DNA of 53,994 nt from positions 1 through 53,994 of the forward strand of contig NZ_KB933403.1 in the NCBI RefSeq assembly GCF_000392615.1, in the 5' to 3' direction. Below the pieces are notes generated by a model. That model was given only the letters and a program-made list of their open reading frames with translations. It was not told where the DNA came from and did no database searches. Of the stretch, positions 41,873 to 51,673 are shown piece after piece; the stretch's first letter is position 1; every line of letters begins with the position of its first letter. Both the position numbers and the translations under genes were made by a program. This DNA comes from Lysinibacillus sphaericus OT4b.31 (GTDB lineage Bacteria; Bacillota; Bacilli; Bacillales_A; Planococcaceae).

Positions 41873-41884
41873 CGTATTCCCCCT

Positions 41885-42859
41885 TTATACGTGATTTTTT
41901 GGATCTGCTGCATCCGCAAATGAATTGCCAATAATATAAAAGGCAATGGTAATAATACTTAATACAATACTTGGGAAAATTAGCTGATAACGTAAATCTG
42001 GTGACATCATCAAGACACGGCCTTCATTGATTAAATTCCCTAAAGACGGTTCACTGATTGGAAGCCCTAGCCCAATATAGGTTAAAAACACTTCTGCACC
42101 AATGGCAAAAGGAATCGCGAGGCTCATCCGTAGCATAATGACCGAAATTAAATAGGGTAATAGATTCTTTATAATAATGCGGTAGTCAGGCGTCCCTAAA
42201 CATTTAGAGGCCAAGTTATATTCACGGTCACGTAAAATCACAATTTGGTTCCGAATGAAGCGGGCCATTTCCACCCAGCCAGTAATACACATAGCAATGA
42301 TGATGGTCGAAATACTCGGTCGTAAAATATAGGACATTAAAATAAGGACAATTGTTGTCGGAATATTATCCACCACATTGTAGAGCTGTGTAATCGGTAC
42401 CTCTAACTTACGAGAGAAGCCCCATAGTGTACCAATTGTAATTCCAACGACGGCCTCAACCAACGCAACAACACAACCAATTAGTAACGAGGTACGAGTC
42501 CCTGCCCAAATACGCGACCATAAATCCTGCCCAATCGAGTTTGTCCCAAACCAAAATTCAGCGTTAGGTGCAACATTGCGAGCTTGCAAGCCTGTTTGGT
42601 CGTCAAGATAGATTTCAGTTGGTGAGTTTTGCTGTGGTAGGTACGGTTGCAGGATGGTAAATGCGACAATTAGACAAACGACGACTAATAAAAAGACCGC
42701 CAAGCGATTTTTCAAAAAGGATTGCCATGTCGAACGCCAGTAAGAATAATTGGAGTAGGCTGTTTCTTCAGCTTTACTGTCACTAGCTTCAGCAAACTGA
42801 AACAGCGCTTCACGCGACTTGTCTGAGATATTATTAATTTCTTCTGTATATATGCTCAT
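41885..42859 (-). CDS. dppC: Dipeptide/muropeptide ABC importer permease DppC
   Basis: 324 residues. A 45-residue cytoplasmic lead, a first span at about 50-70, the extracellular loop with NAEFWFGTNSIGQDLWSRI (the usual HxFGTDxxGRD block in altered form), then five spans and the EAA loop region NLASKCLGTPDYRIIIKNLL. Overlaps the dppB stop by one base (TAATG), so translation is coupled. Confidence 0.92.
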   Translation of the reverse strand: MSIYTEEINNISDKSREALFQFAEASDSKAEETAYSNYSYWRSTWQSFLKNRLAVFLLVVVCLIVAFTILQPYLPQQNSPTEIYLDDQTGLQARNVAPNAEFWFGTNSIGQDLWSRIWAGTRTSLLIGCVVALVEAVVGITIGTLWGFSRKLEVPITQLYNVVDNIPTTIVLILMSYILRPSISTIIIAMCITGWVEMARFIRNQIVILRDREYNLASKCLGTPDYRIIIKNLLPYLISVIMLRMSLAIPFAIGAEVFLTYIGLGLPISEPSLGNLINEGRVLMMSPDLRYQLIFPSIVLSIITIAFYIIGNSFADAADPKNHV

Positions 42860-43803
42860 TAGCGTACACTCTCCCCTTTACCTAATTTAATGCGTGGGTC
42901 AACAAGTGCCATGGCAATATCACCTAAAATCAAACCGATGATTCCTAGTGATGAAAAAACAAGGACAAGTCCTTGGACAATGGTATTATCCTGCCGCTGG
43001 ATGGCATCGACGAGTAAGCCCCCCATCCCTGGAATGGAATACAAGGATTCAATATAGATGGAGCCTGTGATGGTAAATAAAATGGTTGCAGGTAAGTACT
43101 GTGCCATCGGAATGAAGGCATTTCGGAGGACGTGACTAAACATTAATGTCCGCTCTTTCACGCCTTTTGCCCGCGCTAGCTTAATATAGTCTTTATTTAG
43201 TTCATCTACCATGTAGCGACGCATCCACATGGCGTAGGAAGCTGTCGGTGCTAAGGCCATTGACAGTAGCGGTAATATCCAAGTAATGGGATTATATTCG
43301 TCAAAGAGCATCGGCAAACGGAAGATTTCTGTCACATACATTTGAATGACTAAGTAATAAACTGCTGCCGGTACAGCTACGACGAAGACAATGTAGCCAG
43401 TTCCTAAACGATCGAGCCAGCGACCTTTCGTCTGCGCCATTAAAATCCCAAGTGGTACACCAACGATGAGTGACAGTGCAACGGCCCCTAGTCCAAACAG
43501 TAACGAATAAATGATCTTATCTGCGATGATCGCGACAACCGGTACATCTGTACGATATGTAACTGATTTGCCCAGATCTCCTTGCAATAAGTTTGCATAA
43601 AAATTTCCTAATTGTACAAGCAGCGGATCTCGTAGACCTAAATTGGTTAAATACACTTCCTGTTGGGCGGGTGACATTTTGTCTGCCGCTGCTCCTAAAT
43701 AACCTTCTTCAGGCATTAAACGTAGTAATGAAAAAACAATCGTGATAATGATAAAAAGGGTGAAGACTGATTGTAACAATCGTTTGCCGATATACCACAA
43801 CAT
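42859..43803 (-). CDS. dppB: Dipeptide/muropeptide ABC importer permease DppB
   Basis: 314 residues: start span YIGKRLLQSVFTLFIIITIV, then five more spans, with the conserved DYIKLARAKGVKERTLMFSH coupling loop and SIPGMGGLLVDAI. It pairs with DppC to form the channel. Separated from dppE by a 140-base gap with a strong hairpin. Confidence 0.93.
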   Translation of the reverse strand: MLWYIGKRLLQSVFTLFIIITIVFSLLRLMPEEGYLGAAADKMSPAQQEVYLTNLGLRDPLLVQLGNFYANLLQGDLGKSVTYRTDVPVVAIIADKIIYSLLFGLGAVALSLIVGVPLGILMAQTKGRWLDRLGTGYIVFVVAVPAAVYYLVIQMYVTEIFRLPMLFDEYNPITWILPLLSMALAPTASYAMWMRRYMVDELNKDYIKLARAKGVKERTLMFSHVLRNAFIPMAQYLPATILFTITGSIYIESLYSIPGMGGLLVDAIQRQDNTIVQGLVLVFSSLGIIGLILGDIAMALVDPRIKLGKGESVR

Positions 43804-43841
43804 CGTTTATTCCTCCCTACTATGACTAAATTCGAGAAAGA

Positions 43842-43884
43842 AAGAAGGAGATGCCGACTAGTCTCTTTCGGTCATCTCCTTCTT
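43842..43884 (-). terminator. Intercistronic hairpin between dppE and dppB
   Basis: AAGAAGGAGATG.CCGA pairs with TCGG.CATCTCCTTCTT around a ten-base loop. On the minus strand the 3' arm ends CTTCTTTC, a weak T run. It may partly stop transcription or protect the upstream message, keeping the binding protein in excess over the channel. Confidence 0.7.
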
Positions 43885-43943
43885 CATGAAAATCACCACT
43901 AGTAGCTATTTGAATGTAGCTTTGCCATGATGATGTCGAGCTG

Positions 43944-45767
43944 TTATTTTGTTGCATTGACTAAAGCATCCGCACGTTCTTGCTCCCACTTTGCTAAAGC
44001 TTCCTTGAATTCATCATTACTCATAGGCTTGTCTAAGACTTGTTGGCCTTTGAATTTTTCAGATGTTACACCAAATGGCGAGTATTGCGCTTCAAATGGG
44101 TTTAATTTTGAAGCGACATAGCCACTACCACCTACTGCATAAGGAATGACAAATGCTTCTTCAATTAAGAATCTTTCCGCTTTCGCAAATAGATCATAGC
44201 GTTCAGCAGTATCGATTGTCGCTTTCGCTTCATCGATTAAATTTTGATACGTTGTTTTTCCATTGGCTTCTTTATAGCCCTCCGCTAACTCTGGTTTGTT
44301 ATAAGTGCCATCGACACTGAATGGTTCTGTATATGTTGATGGGTCAGCATAATCCGGACCCCAGTTCGCTTCCAGTAACGCAAATTTACCTGGGCGACGT
44401 ACCTCTGATAAGAAGCCTGTTGATGGGCCAGCCTCTACGATAATATCAACATAATCAGCCCCTAATAATTTTTCGATTTGTTGTTCAATTACTTGTGTAC
44501 GGTTTGCCCAATCTGGACTACCTGAGTTGTATGGCATCAATACTTTCACTGGGAAGGTCACTTTTCCTTCAAGCGCAGCCATTGCTTTTCCCTTAAATTC
44601 TAGTGCTAGATCTTTATTAAAGGAATCACTACTTGTAATAGGCTCTAATGGGGCTAATAGTGTATAATCGACCCCTGCCACATCCACAAAGTTTCTCGGT
44701 GTCACCGTATTACTCAGCATGTCCTGTGGATTGTATGGTTCTACTGTTAACATGGCTGATACGCGATCAAGGGCATGATAAAGTGATTTTCGGAAGTCTT
44801 TATTATTAACAGCAATCTTCCAATTATCGGGTTCATATTCAGCATCGAATTGTGGATCAAAGTTTAACGCATAGAAATACGTATAGAAGTTATTTTGAGT
44901 TTGACGGACCTGAGATTTTTTCTTGTCATCATTGAACCATTCATCAATGATAGAGGTCGGGATACTTGCTGAATCCACTTCACCACGCAGGAATAGTTCT
45001 GGCGCTACAGTGGCTGCTTCTTTGTTATATTTATAGCGAATACGGTCGATTAGTACCTTGTCTTTATCCCAATACGTATCATTTTTCACCAGTACACGCT
45101 CATTTTGAGGCTCAAACTTGTCTAAAAGATAAGCACCGTTATAAAGGAAATCTTCACGTGTTGTGCCGAATTTCCCACCTTTATCAGCTAAAAATTCACC
45201 ATTAACTGGGAAGAAGCATACATAGTTCAGCATAGAGAGGAAATAGGGTGTAGGTGCTTCTAAAGTATACTCTACTGTATGTTTATCGGTTGCCTTTATA
45301 CCAACTTTTGAGAAATCTGTTATATCACCGTTATAGAACGCTTCACCATTTTTCACAACAGTTGCACTCCATACAGTTGACGATTCATTTTTTGCATCAA
45401 GCACATAGTTTAAGCCGTCCACAAAATCTTGCGCAACTAAATCTGCGTACTCTTTGCCGTCATGTGTTACCCATTTCACATCATCTCGAAGTTTAAAAGT
45501 CCACACGGTTGCATCTTCATTTGAAGTCCATTCTTTTGCTAAACCTGGTTGTACAACACCATACTTATCATATTCAATCAACCCGTCGACTAAGTTAGCC
45601 GCAACAGCAAACTCATTGGTTTCAGAAGTTTTTAAATAGTTTAAGGTTTTAATTTCTCCTGAATAAACTACTCGGTATTCTGATTTTTTATCTTCTAAAG
45701 AATCATTACTGCATGCTGTACAAAGTAATGCGATAAGACACACTAAAAGAAACCAATACTTTTTCAT
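43944..45767 (-). CDS. dppE: Peptide-binding lipoprotein DppE
   Basis: 607 residues, an oligopeptide-binding protein of the SBP_bac_5 family. Signal peptide with lipobox ALLCTAC (Cys19). Typical blocks: EIKTLNYLKTSETNEF near the N-terminus, LAKEWTSNEDATVWTFKLRD, and DPSTYTEPF in the second lobe. It captures wall-derived peptides outside the membrane for DppBC. Lies 25 bases after the epimerase gene. Confidence 0.92.
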   Translation of the reverse strand: MKKYWFLLVCLIALLCTACSNDSLEDKKSEYRVVYSGEIKTLNYLKTSETNEFAVAANLVDGLIEYDKYGVVQPGLAKEWTSNEDATVWTFKLRDDVKWVTHDGKEYADLVAQDFVDGLNYVLDAKNESSTVWSATVVKNGEAFYNGDITDFSKVGIKATDKHTVEYTLEAPTPYFLSMLNYVCFFPVNGEFLADKGGKFGTTREDFLYNGAYLLDKFEPQNERVLVKNDTYWDKDKVLIDRIRYKYNKEAATVAPELFLRGEVDSASIPTSIIDEWFNDDKKKSQVRQTQNNFYTYFYALNFDPQFDAEYEPDNWKIAVNNKDFRKSLYHALDRVSAMLTVEPYNPQDMLSNTVTPRNFVDVAGVDYTLLAPLEPITSSDSFNKDLALEFKGKAMAALEGKVTFPVKVLMPYNSGSPDWANRTQVIEQQIEKLLGADYVDIIVEAGPSTGFLSEVRRPGKFALLEANWGPDYADPSTYTEPFSVDGTYNKPELAEGYKEANGKTTYQNLIDEAKATIDTAERYDLFAKAERFLIEEAFVIPYAVGGSGYVASKLNPFEAQYSPFGVTSEKFKGQQVLDKPMSNDEFKEALAKWEQERADALVNATK

Positions 45768-45792
45768 AAAAAGCCTCCCCCTAGCAATCTTT

Positions 45793-46860
45793 TTATATCG
45801 AAAATCCTATTCCAACTGCATCCGTCATGGTAATGCGAGCGTTGTCAAAAATTGGACCACCTGTAATAGGATCTTTCAAACATAAACTTGGTCCGTCTAA
45901 ATCTATCATTGTGATATTTTTTTGTGATGCCGCAAAATGAGCTGCCGCACTTACGCTAATTTTTGTTTCCAACATGCAACCAATCATGCAGGGCATGTCA
46001 TTTGCCTCCGCTATGTGGCAAATCTTCTGTGCTTGATGGATACCACCTGTTTTCATGAGTTTGATATTAATGATGTCAGCTGCACGCTTTTCGATAATCG
46101 TCAAGGCATCTCTGGCGGAGAAAACACTTTCATCAGCCAAAATATTCGTCAATGTATTGGCTGTTACATATTGCATACCAGCTAGATTGCTATAGTGAAC
46201 AGGTTGCTCCACTAATTCTATATTGATGCCTGCATCCTCAAGTGCTCCGATAATTTGCACCGCTTGCTTTGGCGTCCAACCTTGATTTGCATCTACCCGT
46301 AATGTAATGTGTTGGCCAACAGCTTGTCGTATCGCCACAACGCGCTTCACATCTCCTAGTGGATCCTTGCCAACCTTGACCTTTAGAATCTGGAAACCAC
46401 GCGCTACAGCTTCAAGACTATCTTTCACCATTTCTTCTGTCTCATTCACACTAATCGTAATGTCAGTCGCGAGTTCCTTGCGGTAACCACCGAGTAATTT
46501 ATACAACGGGATTTGATAGTGCTGTGCACACAAATCATAAATCGCCATATCTACCGCAGCTTTAGCACTGGTATTTTGATATATACTTGTGTCTAATCGT
46601 TCCATTAAGTGGACAATATCTGCTATATCCAGCCCCATAATGGCAGGCTTGATATAGTGTTCAATGGCGTGCGTAATCGAGCCGAATGTTTCGCCCGTAA
46701 TAACAGCTGTCGGGGCTGCTTCGCCAATGCCGACTTGCCCATCATCGGTATAGATATAAACAGCAATATTGTGAATACTATGCACCGTTCGAAGGGCTGT
46801 TTTAAATGGCGTGATGAGCGGCGCCTCCACTTTCGCAACCTTGATATCTTTAATTTTCAT
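45793..46860 (-). CDS. ykfB: L-Ala-D/L-Glu epimerase YkfB
   Basis: 355 residues, enolase superfamily. Catalytic lysines in LKVKVGKDP and NIKLMKTGG, metal ligands in RVDANQGW (Asp), ELVEQPV (Glu) and ILADESVF (Asp), and the substrate-binding DLDGP near the end. It converts L-Ala-D-Glu from muropeptides to L-Ala-L-Glu so ordinary peptidases can use it. Located between dppA and dppE in the same operon, which fixes the dipeptide role over other members of the family. Confidence 0.93.
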   Translation of the reverse strand: MKIKDIKVAKVEAPLITPFKTALRTVHSIHNIAVYIYTDDGQVGIGEAAPTAVITGETFGSITHAIEHYIKPAIMGLDIADIVHLMERLDTSIYQNTSAKAAVDMAIYDLCAQHYQIPLYKLLGGYRKELATDITISVNETEEMVKDSLEAVARGFQILKVKVGKDPLGDVKRVVAIRQAVGQHITLRVDANQGWTPKQAVQIIGALEDAGINIELVEQPVHYSNLAGMQYVTANTLTNILADESVFSARDALTIIEKRAADIINIKLMKTGGIHQAQKICHIAEANDMPCMIGCMLETKISVSAAAHFAASQKNITMIDLDGPSLCLKDPITGGPIFDNARITMTDAVGIGFSI

Positions 46861-46885
46861 CCCTGCACCTACTATTCTGTTTGGC

Positions 46886-47680
46886 TTATGTTAGGAACTG
46901 TAAAATGCGAAGCACTTCAAAATAATCATCCGTCACGAATTCAACGGTATTATGCGGCTTAAAAGTTGCATTCGGATAAAAGGAATTACGATAGGCACGT
47001 GTATGGTCACGGTAAATAATTTCTACGACAAAGCGCTCAGGTAATGTCACTTGTAACGCCTCTCGCTCCACTTTCATAGATGTTGCTACTAGACGTTTCG
47101 TTTCTTTAATGGTCAACTGTGGGCTCACGCTAATCGTTGCATTGCCAATCCCTTCCTTCGTAGCAAATGTAACGATGTTGTCATTGATGGTTTGAATCTC
47201 CTCGGTTAGCCCCACATCTCCACTGACAAATGCAACCGGCACGCCATGAAGAGCAGCCGCGTACGTATTAATTAAAAATTCACTGGCATATTCGCCATTA
47301 ATCTTCACATCAGCAAAGACACAAAGTGTGTGCGCTAATGGATTTCGTGCACTTCCCCCTTTACTGTGATACCCAATGAAAATGGCACGGTTAAAGCTGT
47401 TATCAAGCCCAGCGACCATACACATCGGTTCATATGTCCAACCACGAATGACCTTGCAGTTAACAGGTAGGTTGGAAATATCCAGATTACGTGCGGAATC
47501 ATGCGCATCCTTTAGTAAAATTTCTGTTGCCCCGCCAAGAATCGCTCCTTCGATAGCAGCCTCCACTTCCTTTGTCATTTGCTTGCGAAAAAACTCATTA
47601 TCTGGCGCATTGAGCTCCGTTTCGCTCCAAGATGTTGTCCCCGTAATTCCTTCAATATCTGCACTGATATATACTTTCAT
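46886..47680 (-). CDS. dppA: D-aminopeptidase DppA (M55)
   Basis: 264 residues, peptidase M55. Zinc ligands: Asp8 and Glu10 in ISADIEGITG, His60 in LLKDAHDSARN, His105 in IGYHSKGG, and a Glu in NGEYASEFLIN; SGDVGLTEE follows. It removes N-terminal D-amino acids (D-Ala-D-Ala, D-Ala-Gly-Gly) as a self-compartmentalised decamer in B. subtilis. Its start overlaps the stop of the VanX-like gene (ATGA). Confidence 0.94.
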   Translation of the reverse strand: MKVYISADIEGITGTTSWSETELNAPDNEFFRKQMTKEVEAAIEGAILGGATEILLKDAHDSARNLDISNLPVNCKVIRGWTYEPMCMVAGLDNSFNRAIFIGYHSKGGSARNPLAHTLCVFADVKINGEYASEFLINTYAAALHGVPVAFVSGDVGLTEEIQTINDNIVTFATKEGIGNATISVSPQLTIKETKRLVATSMKVEREALQVTLPERFVVEIIYRDHTRAYRNSFYPNATFKPHNTVEFVTDDYFEVLRILQFLT

Positions 47681-48420
47681 AGATATCGATACTCCTTTAC
47701 TTGATTGTCATATATTTGTGCTTCGATAGCACCATAACTGGCTTGTTGCGCATCCACGCGTCTTGCCCAAGCTATATTGTGAAAGTCGTAGTGCCACCAT
47801 TCCTCTGCATAGTTCGTAAAACCAGTCATTGTCATACAGTTATATAGTATCCGTCGATGTTTACAAGCTTCCACATTTCCTGCTGTATGCTGTTCGAAAT
47901 AGCGCGTTGCTGATTTTTCACTTATTTCATCAAATGCCGTACCAAGATCTAATGCCTTGCCATTTTTATCTCCTAGTGTTATATCAATGGCTCCCCCTGT
48001 TAGATGAGGAGCCAGATGTTCATTTCCTAAGCTAGGAAACGCTACATACTTTCGCGTCTCTTGTAAAATCTGTTGTTCTGTGAAATTTGGATTTTGGCTC
48101 TTTATTTGCTTCGAAAATTGCGTAAACAAAAACTGTTGCACCTGTAATGGACGATAGCCGTCATACAAAATGAGGCTATAGTTTTCAGGCAATAAAAGAG
48201 CAGCTTGTATCAAGCGCTCATACGCACCCTCACGCAAATAAAGCGATTTTAGGCTGTGTGGGATACGCTGTAAATAATAAATCGGCTCGACAAAAATTCT
48301 AGGATGATACGCCCCAACTTTTCTTAGTGGCTCCCTATTCTCCTGTAAGGATAGAGACGGTTGACTATTGGCTATTTTTAGTACCTCAATAGGCCGAACT
48401 AGCTTTCCTAGCATCATCAT
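47677..48420 (-). CDS. VanX/DdpX-like D-Ala-D-Ala dipeptidase (M15D)
   Basis: 247 residues from the first of three consecutive ATG codons (48420, 48417, 48414); GAGGTG lies so close that the third is also possible. Zinc and catalytic residues: Arg in YDGYRPLQVQQF, His and Asp in HLTGGAIDITL, Glu and His in EEWWHYDF. No signal peptide, so it works in the cytoplasm on imported D,D-dipeptides, which suits its place at the head of the recycling operon. No vanA/vanH-like genes are nearby, so a vancomycin role is not indicated. Coupled to dppA. Confidence 0.9.
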   Translation of the reverse strand: MMMLGKLVRPIEVLKIANSQPSLSLQENREPLRKVGAYHPRIFVEPIYYLQRIPHSLKSLYLREGAYERLIQAALLLPENYSLILYDGYRPLQVQQFLFTQFSKQIKSQNPNFTEQQILQETRKYVAFPSLGNEHLAPHLTGGAIDITLGDKNGKALDLGTAFDEISEKSATRYFEQHTAGNVEACKHRRILYNCMTMTGFTNYAEEWWHYDFHNIAWARRVDAQQASYGAIEAQIYDNQVKEYRYL

Positions 48421-48745
48421 GCACCTCAACTCTCCACAGAATAGGAAGCTAAGTATATGTTTCATTTTTGGATAATTCAGTATTTTTAATGTAAATGTTA
48501 GCACACCGATTATTCGTTGACTAGATAAAAAAAGCATTATTACAAATAAATGGTTATTATCTTGTTTTCTTACAAAATGGGCTATTCCCTTGTTGGAAAT
48601 CTACGTAGAAAGTCGAAATGCAATGCTTTCTATGAAAATTTAGGGATTTTTATACAAACATTTTGTTAAATCGTGTTATATTTGAATTAGTAGTTATAAT
48701 TTTACATATTTTAGGAATAAATCTAGCTTTAAAAAGGAGGATTCT
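48421..48745. promoter_or_regulatory. Divergent regulatory region of the recycling operon
   Basis: About 325 AT-rich bases between the operon (minus) and a plus-strand gene. CTTTCTATGAAAATT at 48626-48640 matches 11 of 15 positions of the CodY box AATTTTCWGAAAATT. In B. subtilis dpp is repressed by CodY, so this is plausible but unproven; the site lies about 205 bases from the operon start. I could not assign core promoter boxes. Confidence 0.4.
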
Positions 48746-49225
48746 ATGGAAATAAAAGTTATCGCTGAAGTTTATAGATTAGGTTTAGCGATAGGATATC
48801 ATTCTGTTCAAGATGTAATTAGATGGGCAGACACTATAATTGAACAACTTGATAAACCACCCTATGAGATTATTGAAATTTCATTATCTTCAAAGGAAAA
48901 ACTAGTTGATGTCTGTTCTAAATTACATATGTTCTATGGAGGTTCCAATAACGACTTACCTTCTAAAATCATACTTGCTTTGCTGAATAAATATTTCCTT
49001 TCACCCAACAACACATCAGATATTTTTTCCATGCTGTCACGTTTAATTGACTATGTACAGTTGGAAGAAAGAAATGGGTGGATAACAGGCCATTTATTTT
49101 ATTTGTCGGACGCTTATTATTTAACTGAGCAAAATATATATGGTAGTTTACAAGAAGTGAACAACGATTTAAAGAAATTTTTAATGCAGTTTGTGGACTA
49201 TACAAAATACTTTGTTCATTTATAA
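48746..49225 (+). CDS. Conserved-type soluble protein, function unknown
   Basis: 159 residues, mostly helical: EIKVIAEVYRLGLAIGYHS, VQDVIRWADTIIEQLDKPPY, EIIEISLSSKEKLVDVCSKL, and a C-terminal half of aromatic-rich helices. The segment 'VIxWADxIIExxDKPPYEIIExSLS' gives the impression of a family found often in Bacillus (some members lie next to toxin genes as immunity-type proteins), but there is no toxin gene here. AAAGGAGG is 6 bases before the ATG. It has its own terminator. Confidence 0.6.
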   Translation: MEIKVIAEVYRLGLAIGYHSVQDVIRWADTIIEQLDKPPYEIIEISLSSKEKLVDVCSKLHMFYGGSNNDLPSKIILALLNKYFLSPNNTSDIFSMLSRLIDYVQLEERNGWITGHLFYLSDAYYLTEQNIYGSLQEVNNDLKKFLMQFVDYTKYFVHL

Positions 49226-49265
49226 GAATTTATTTGTAGGCATGAAGTTCTAGCCATGAAAAATA

Positions 49266-49306
49266 AAAAAGTTATTGAAACCCATTGAGGTGCCTCAATA
49301 ACTTTT
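49266..49306. terminator. Two-way terminator
   Basis: AAAAAGTTATTGA and TCAATAACTTTT pair across a 16-base loop; shared by the plus-strand gene ending at 49225 and the minus-strand peptidase gene ending at 49320. Confidence 0.8.
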
Positions 49307-49319
49307 CTAATTACCATTA

Positions 49320-50378
49320 CTACTTTTCATTAAAATGATAAGCTTCTACTACGTGGCCATCTCGACCAGTGGTTGTCTGTGCCTGTGATAGAGAATTTAA
49401 AATGGCTTCTTCTGTCGCTTCTGCCGTTGCAGTAAATAATTGATTCATAATGGGATGATCCTCACGCAACTGCGTACGTGTTTCTACATGTTGATTCGAT
49501 GCATGTGGGATTTTGTGGGCCGTTGTAAAGCCAATGACAATATCCCCACTACCGTGTGAGAAATGACTGCCCGTACGTCCAAGACCAATGCCACAGCGCT
49601 TAACGATACGAGACAGCTGGCGACTACTAAGCGGGGCATCCGTCGCTAGGACAATCATAATCGAACCATCTGTTGGTGATATGGAAGATTCACTTTGAGC
49701 ATTCACGACCTGGTAACGGTCGGCTAAAAACTCTGTACTATGTCCAAAATTACTTAACACCATACAGCCAACTGTATAATTTACTTCTTCTTGTTCTACA
49801 GTCACAATACGTGAAGATGAGCCGATGCCGCCCTTATAGCCGAAGCATATCATGCCTTTTCCTGCCCCAACTGCTCCTTCCTGTGCTATAGCTTCTGACG
49901 CAACGCGAATCGCTTCAATCGCATGCGCAGGCTTAACCGAACAGGCACGAATGGAGTTCAAGTAACTATCATTGCATTCCCCAACGACAATATTAATCGT
50001 CCCTGTCGAATCGCCGATCTCTGTATTGGTATCTAACATATAGTGCAAAGTCCCTTGTGTTACAGCAGGTACACCAAATGTATTTGTCAGCATAATCGGT
50101 GACTCAAGAACGCCTAGTTCATTAATTTGTACAAGTCCTGTTGTCTTGCCAAAGCCATTAAGTACATAGCCTGCAGCGGTAACCTTTTGCTGAAATAGAT
50201 TTCCTCCGTGCGGTAAAATGGCTGTTACCCCTGTACATGCATACGCACCGTCCTGATTCAGTTCTTCATCAAGCGTTACATGTCCTACACGCACGCCCGC
50301 TACATCTGTTATACAGTTTTTCGACCCTGCTGGTAACGAGCCAATTATCATACCCATGTCTCGTACTTTTTTCCGCAT
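49320..50378 (-). CDS. P1-family aminopeptidase / amidase (DmpA type)
   Basis: 352 residues. N-terminal ITDVAGVRVGHVTL is the family opening; GAGKGMICFGYKGGIGSSSR and VLSNFGHS follow; the autocatalytic site is most likely Gly238-Ser239 in SPTDGSIMIVLATDAPLS, giving two subunits with Ser239 as N-terminal nucleophile. GRTGSHFSHGSGDI completes the active-site region. DmpA-type enzymes remove N-terminal L-residues and act on D-Ala amides and esters. Its place between the dpp operon and a racemase suggests a job on wall peptides. No signal peptide. Confidence 0.88.
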   Translation of the reverse strand: MRKKVRDMGMIIGSLPAGSKNCITDVAGVRVGHVTLDEELNQDGAYACTGVTAILPHGGNLFQQKVTAAGYVLNGFGKTTGLVQINELGVLESPIMLTNTFGVPAVTQGTLHYMLDTNTEIGDSTGTINIVVGECNDSYLNSIRACSVKPAHAIEAIRVASEAIAQEGAVGAGKGMICFGYKGGIGSSSRIVTVEQEEVNYTVGCMVLSNFGHSTEFLADRYQVVNAQSESSISPTDGSIMIVLATDAPLSSRQLSRIVKRCGIGLGRTGSHFSHGSGDIVIGFTTAHKIPHASNQHVETRTQLREDHPIMNQLFTATAEATEEAILNSLSQAQTTTGRDGHVVEAYHFNEK

Positions 50379-50475
50379 ATACTCACCTCACCATTACATT
50401 CACTACAATTCTCAGTGGAACCTAGACTATGGATTAACGTATCCAAGGAATCCATCTGTCAAAACGTTGATATTT

Positions 50476-51168
50476 TTACGATTGAATCGCCGTTGCCACT
50501 GCGGCATGGGCATGGATAACCGTTGTATCAAATACAGGCACAGCTACATCTTCCTGCTTAATTAATAAGCCAATCTCGGTACAGCCAAGAATAATGCCCT
50601 GCGCTCCAGCTTCTATTAACTTTTCAATCACTTGTAAATAATAATTTTTTGAAGCAGGTTCAATCACACCTAAACATAATTCCTCATAAATGATTCGATT
50701 CACGCCGTTGCGCTCCTCTTCATTTGGAATCACTACCTCAATGCCAAAACCTTCGACTCTAGCTTTATAAAAGTCTTGCTCCATCGTATATTTTGTGCCA
50801 AGTAGTGCAACCTTTTGTAAGCTCGCTTGTTGAATTTGAAGTGCAGTTGCATCCGCAATATGTAAAATAGGAATCGTGATATTCGCCGCAATTACTTCAC
50901 ATACCTTATGCATCGTATTCGTACAAATCACAATGACCTCGGCTCCCGCCTTCTCTAAAGATTGTGCCGCTTGCCCAAGCACTTGTCCAGCTTGTTCCCA
51001 TTCACCTGCCGCTTGGTAATGTTCGATTTCTTGAAAATCAACACTGTACAAAATACATTTTGCCGAATGCAAACCGCCGAGTTGTTGCTTGACGTTTACA
51101 TTGATGAGCCGATAATATTCCGCTGAAGACTCCCAGCTCATGCCCCCGATTAATCCAATTGTTTTCAT
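50476..51168 (-). CDS. Aspartate/glutamate racemase family protein (YgeA-like)
   Basis: 230 residues. Two catalytic cysteines: Cys82 in VIVICTNTMHK and one near 193 in GIILGCTEIGLL, with GLIGGMSWESSAEYY at the start. Two-base racemisation without cofactor. Several members act on amino acids other than Asp or Glu. It lies 97 bases upstream of the DmpA-type gene on the same strand and may share its transcript. It would convert the D-amino acids freed by the neighbouring peptidases. Confidence 0.88.
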   Translation of the reverse strand: MKTIGLIGGMSWESSAEYYRLINVNVKQQLGGLHSAKCILYSVDFQEIEHYQAAGEWEQAGQVLGQAAQSLEKAGAEVIVICTNTMHKVCEVIAANITIPILHIADATALQIQQASLQKVALLGTKYTMEQDFYKARVEGFGIEVVIPNEEERNGVNRIIYEELCLGVIEPASKNYYLQVIEKLIEAGAQGIILGCTEIGLLIKQEDVAVPVFDTTVIHAHAAVATAIQS

Positions 51169-51673
51169 GTACTCGCCTCCATATAAATATCTAATTATTA
51201 TACTAGAAATTCATCCCAAAAAAACACGAATTTAACTTTTCTACTCTTTCTCCAGCTTTTTTTCAAATAGGAAAAAAAGGATAAAGTGAAACTTCAGTCG
51301 ATGCTTCTGATTGTTAGGTGAACCAATCGGCTTTTAAGGTCAGTTGATCACCTACCTCGTTGTCATCTTCCAACTTGTGATGGACGTCTTATTGACCGTT
51401 TAATTGGGTTAGATAAAGAATGATTAACATTGGTATGAAAGAAAAAATAACATTTATACTAATAAAAAAGATATTGAAGTTGTCTATTTCAATATGTTCT
51501 GAATAGAGCGACTCTATTAACCCTCCCTGATGCATTTTATTCCGTTTCAATCATTTTAAAGTGACAGGGTAATATTATATTCTGATTATTAACATTTTTT
51601 AGTATTTTCAATAAGTTGATTTTTCACAAAAAAACAGTGTAGACTAAAACGTACTGAAAAAGGGGGAAGATAG
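51169..51673. other. Gene-free divergent region
   Basis: About 505 bases between the racemase and the symporter genes. Contains a block at about 51315-51410 (GAACCAATCGGCTTTTAAGG, CAACTTGTGATGGACGTC) that reads like a worn coding or repeat fragment, but no open frame. No clear operator. Confidence 0.4.

Noticed and set aside
47677..48420. Vancomycin-resistance vanX
   Set aside because: No vanA, vanH or vanRS-like genes nearby; the operon context is muropeptide recycling.
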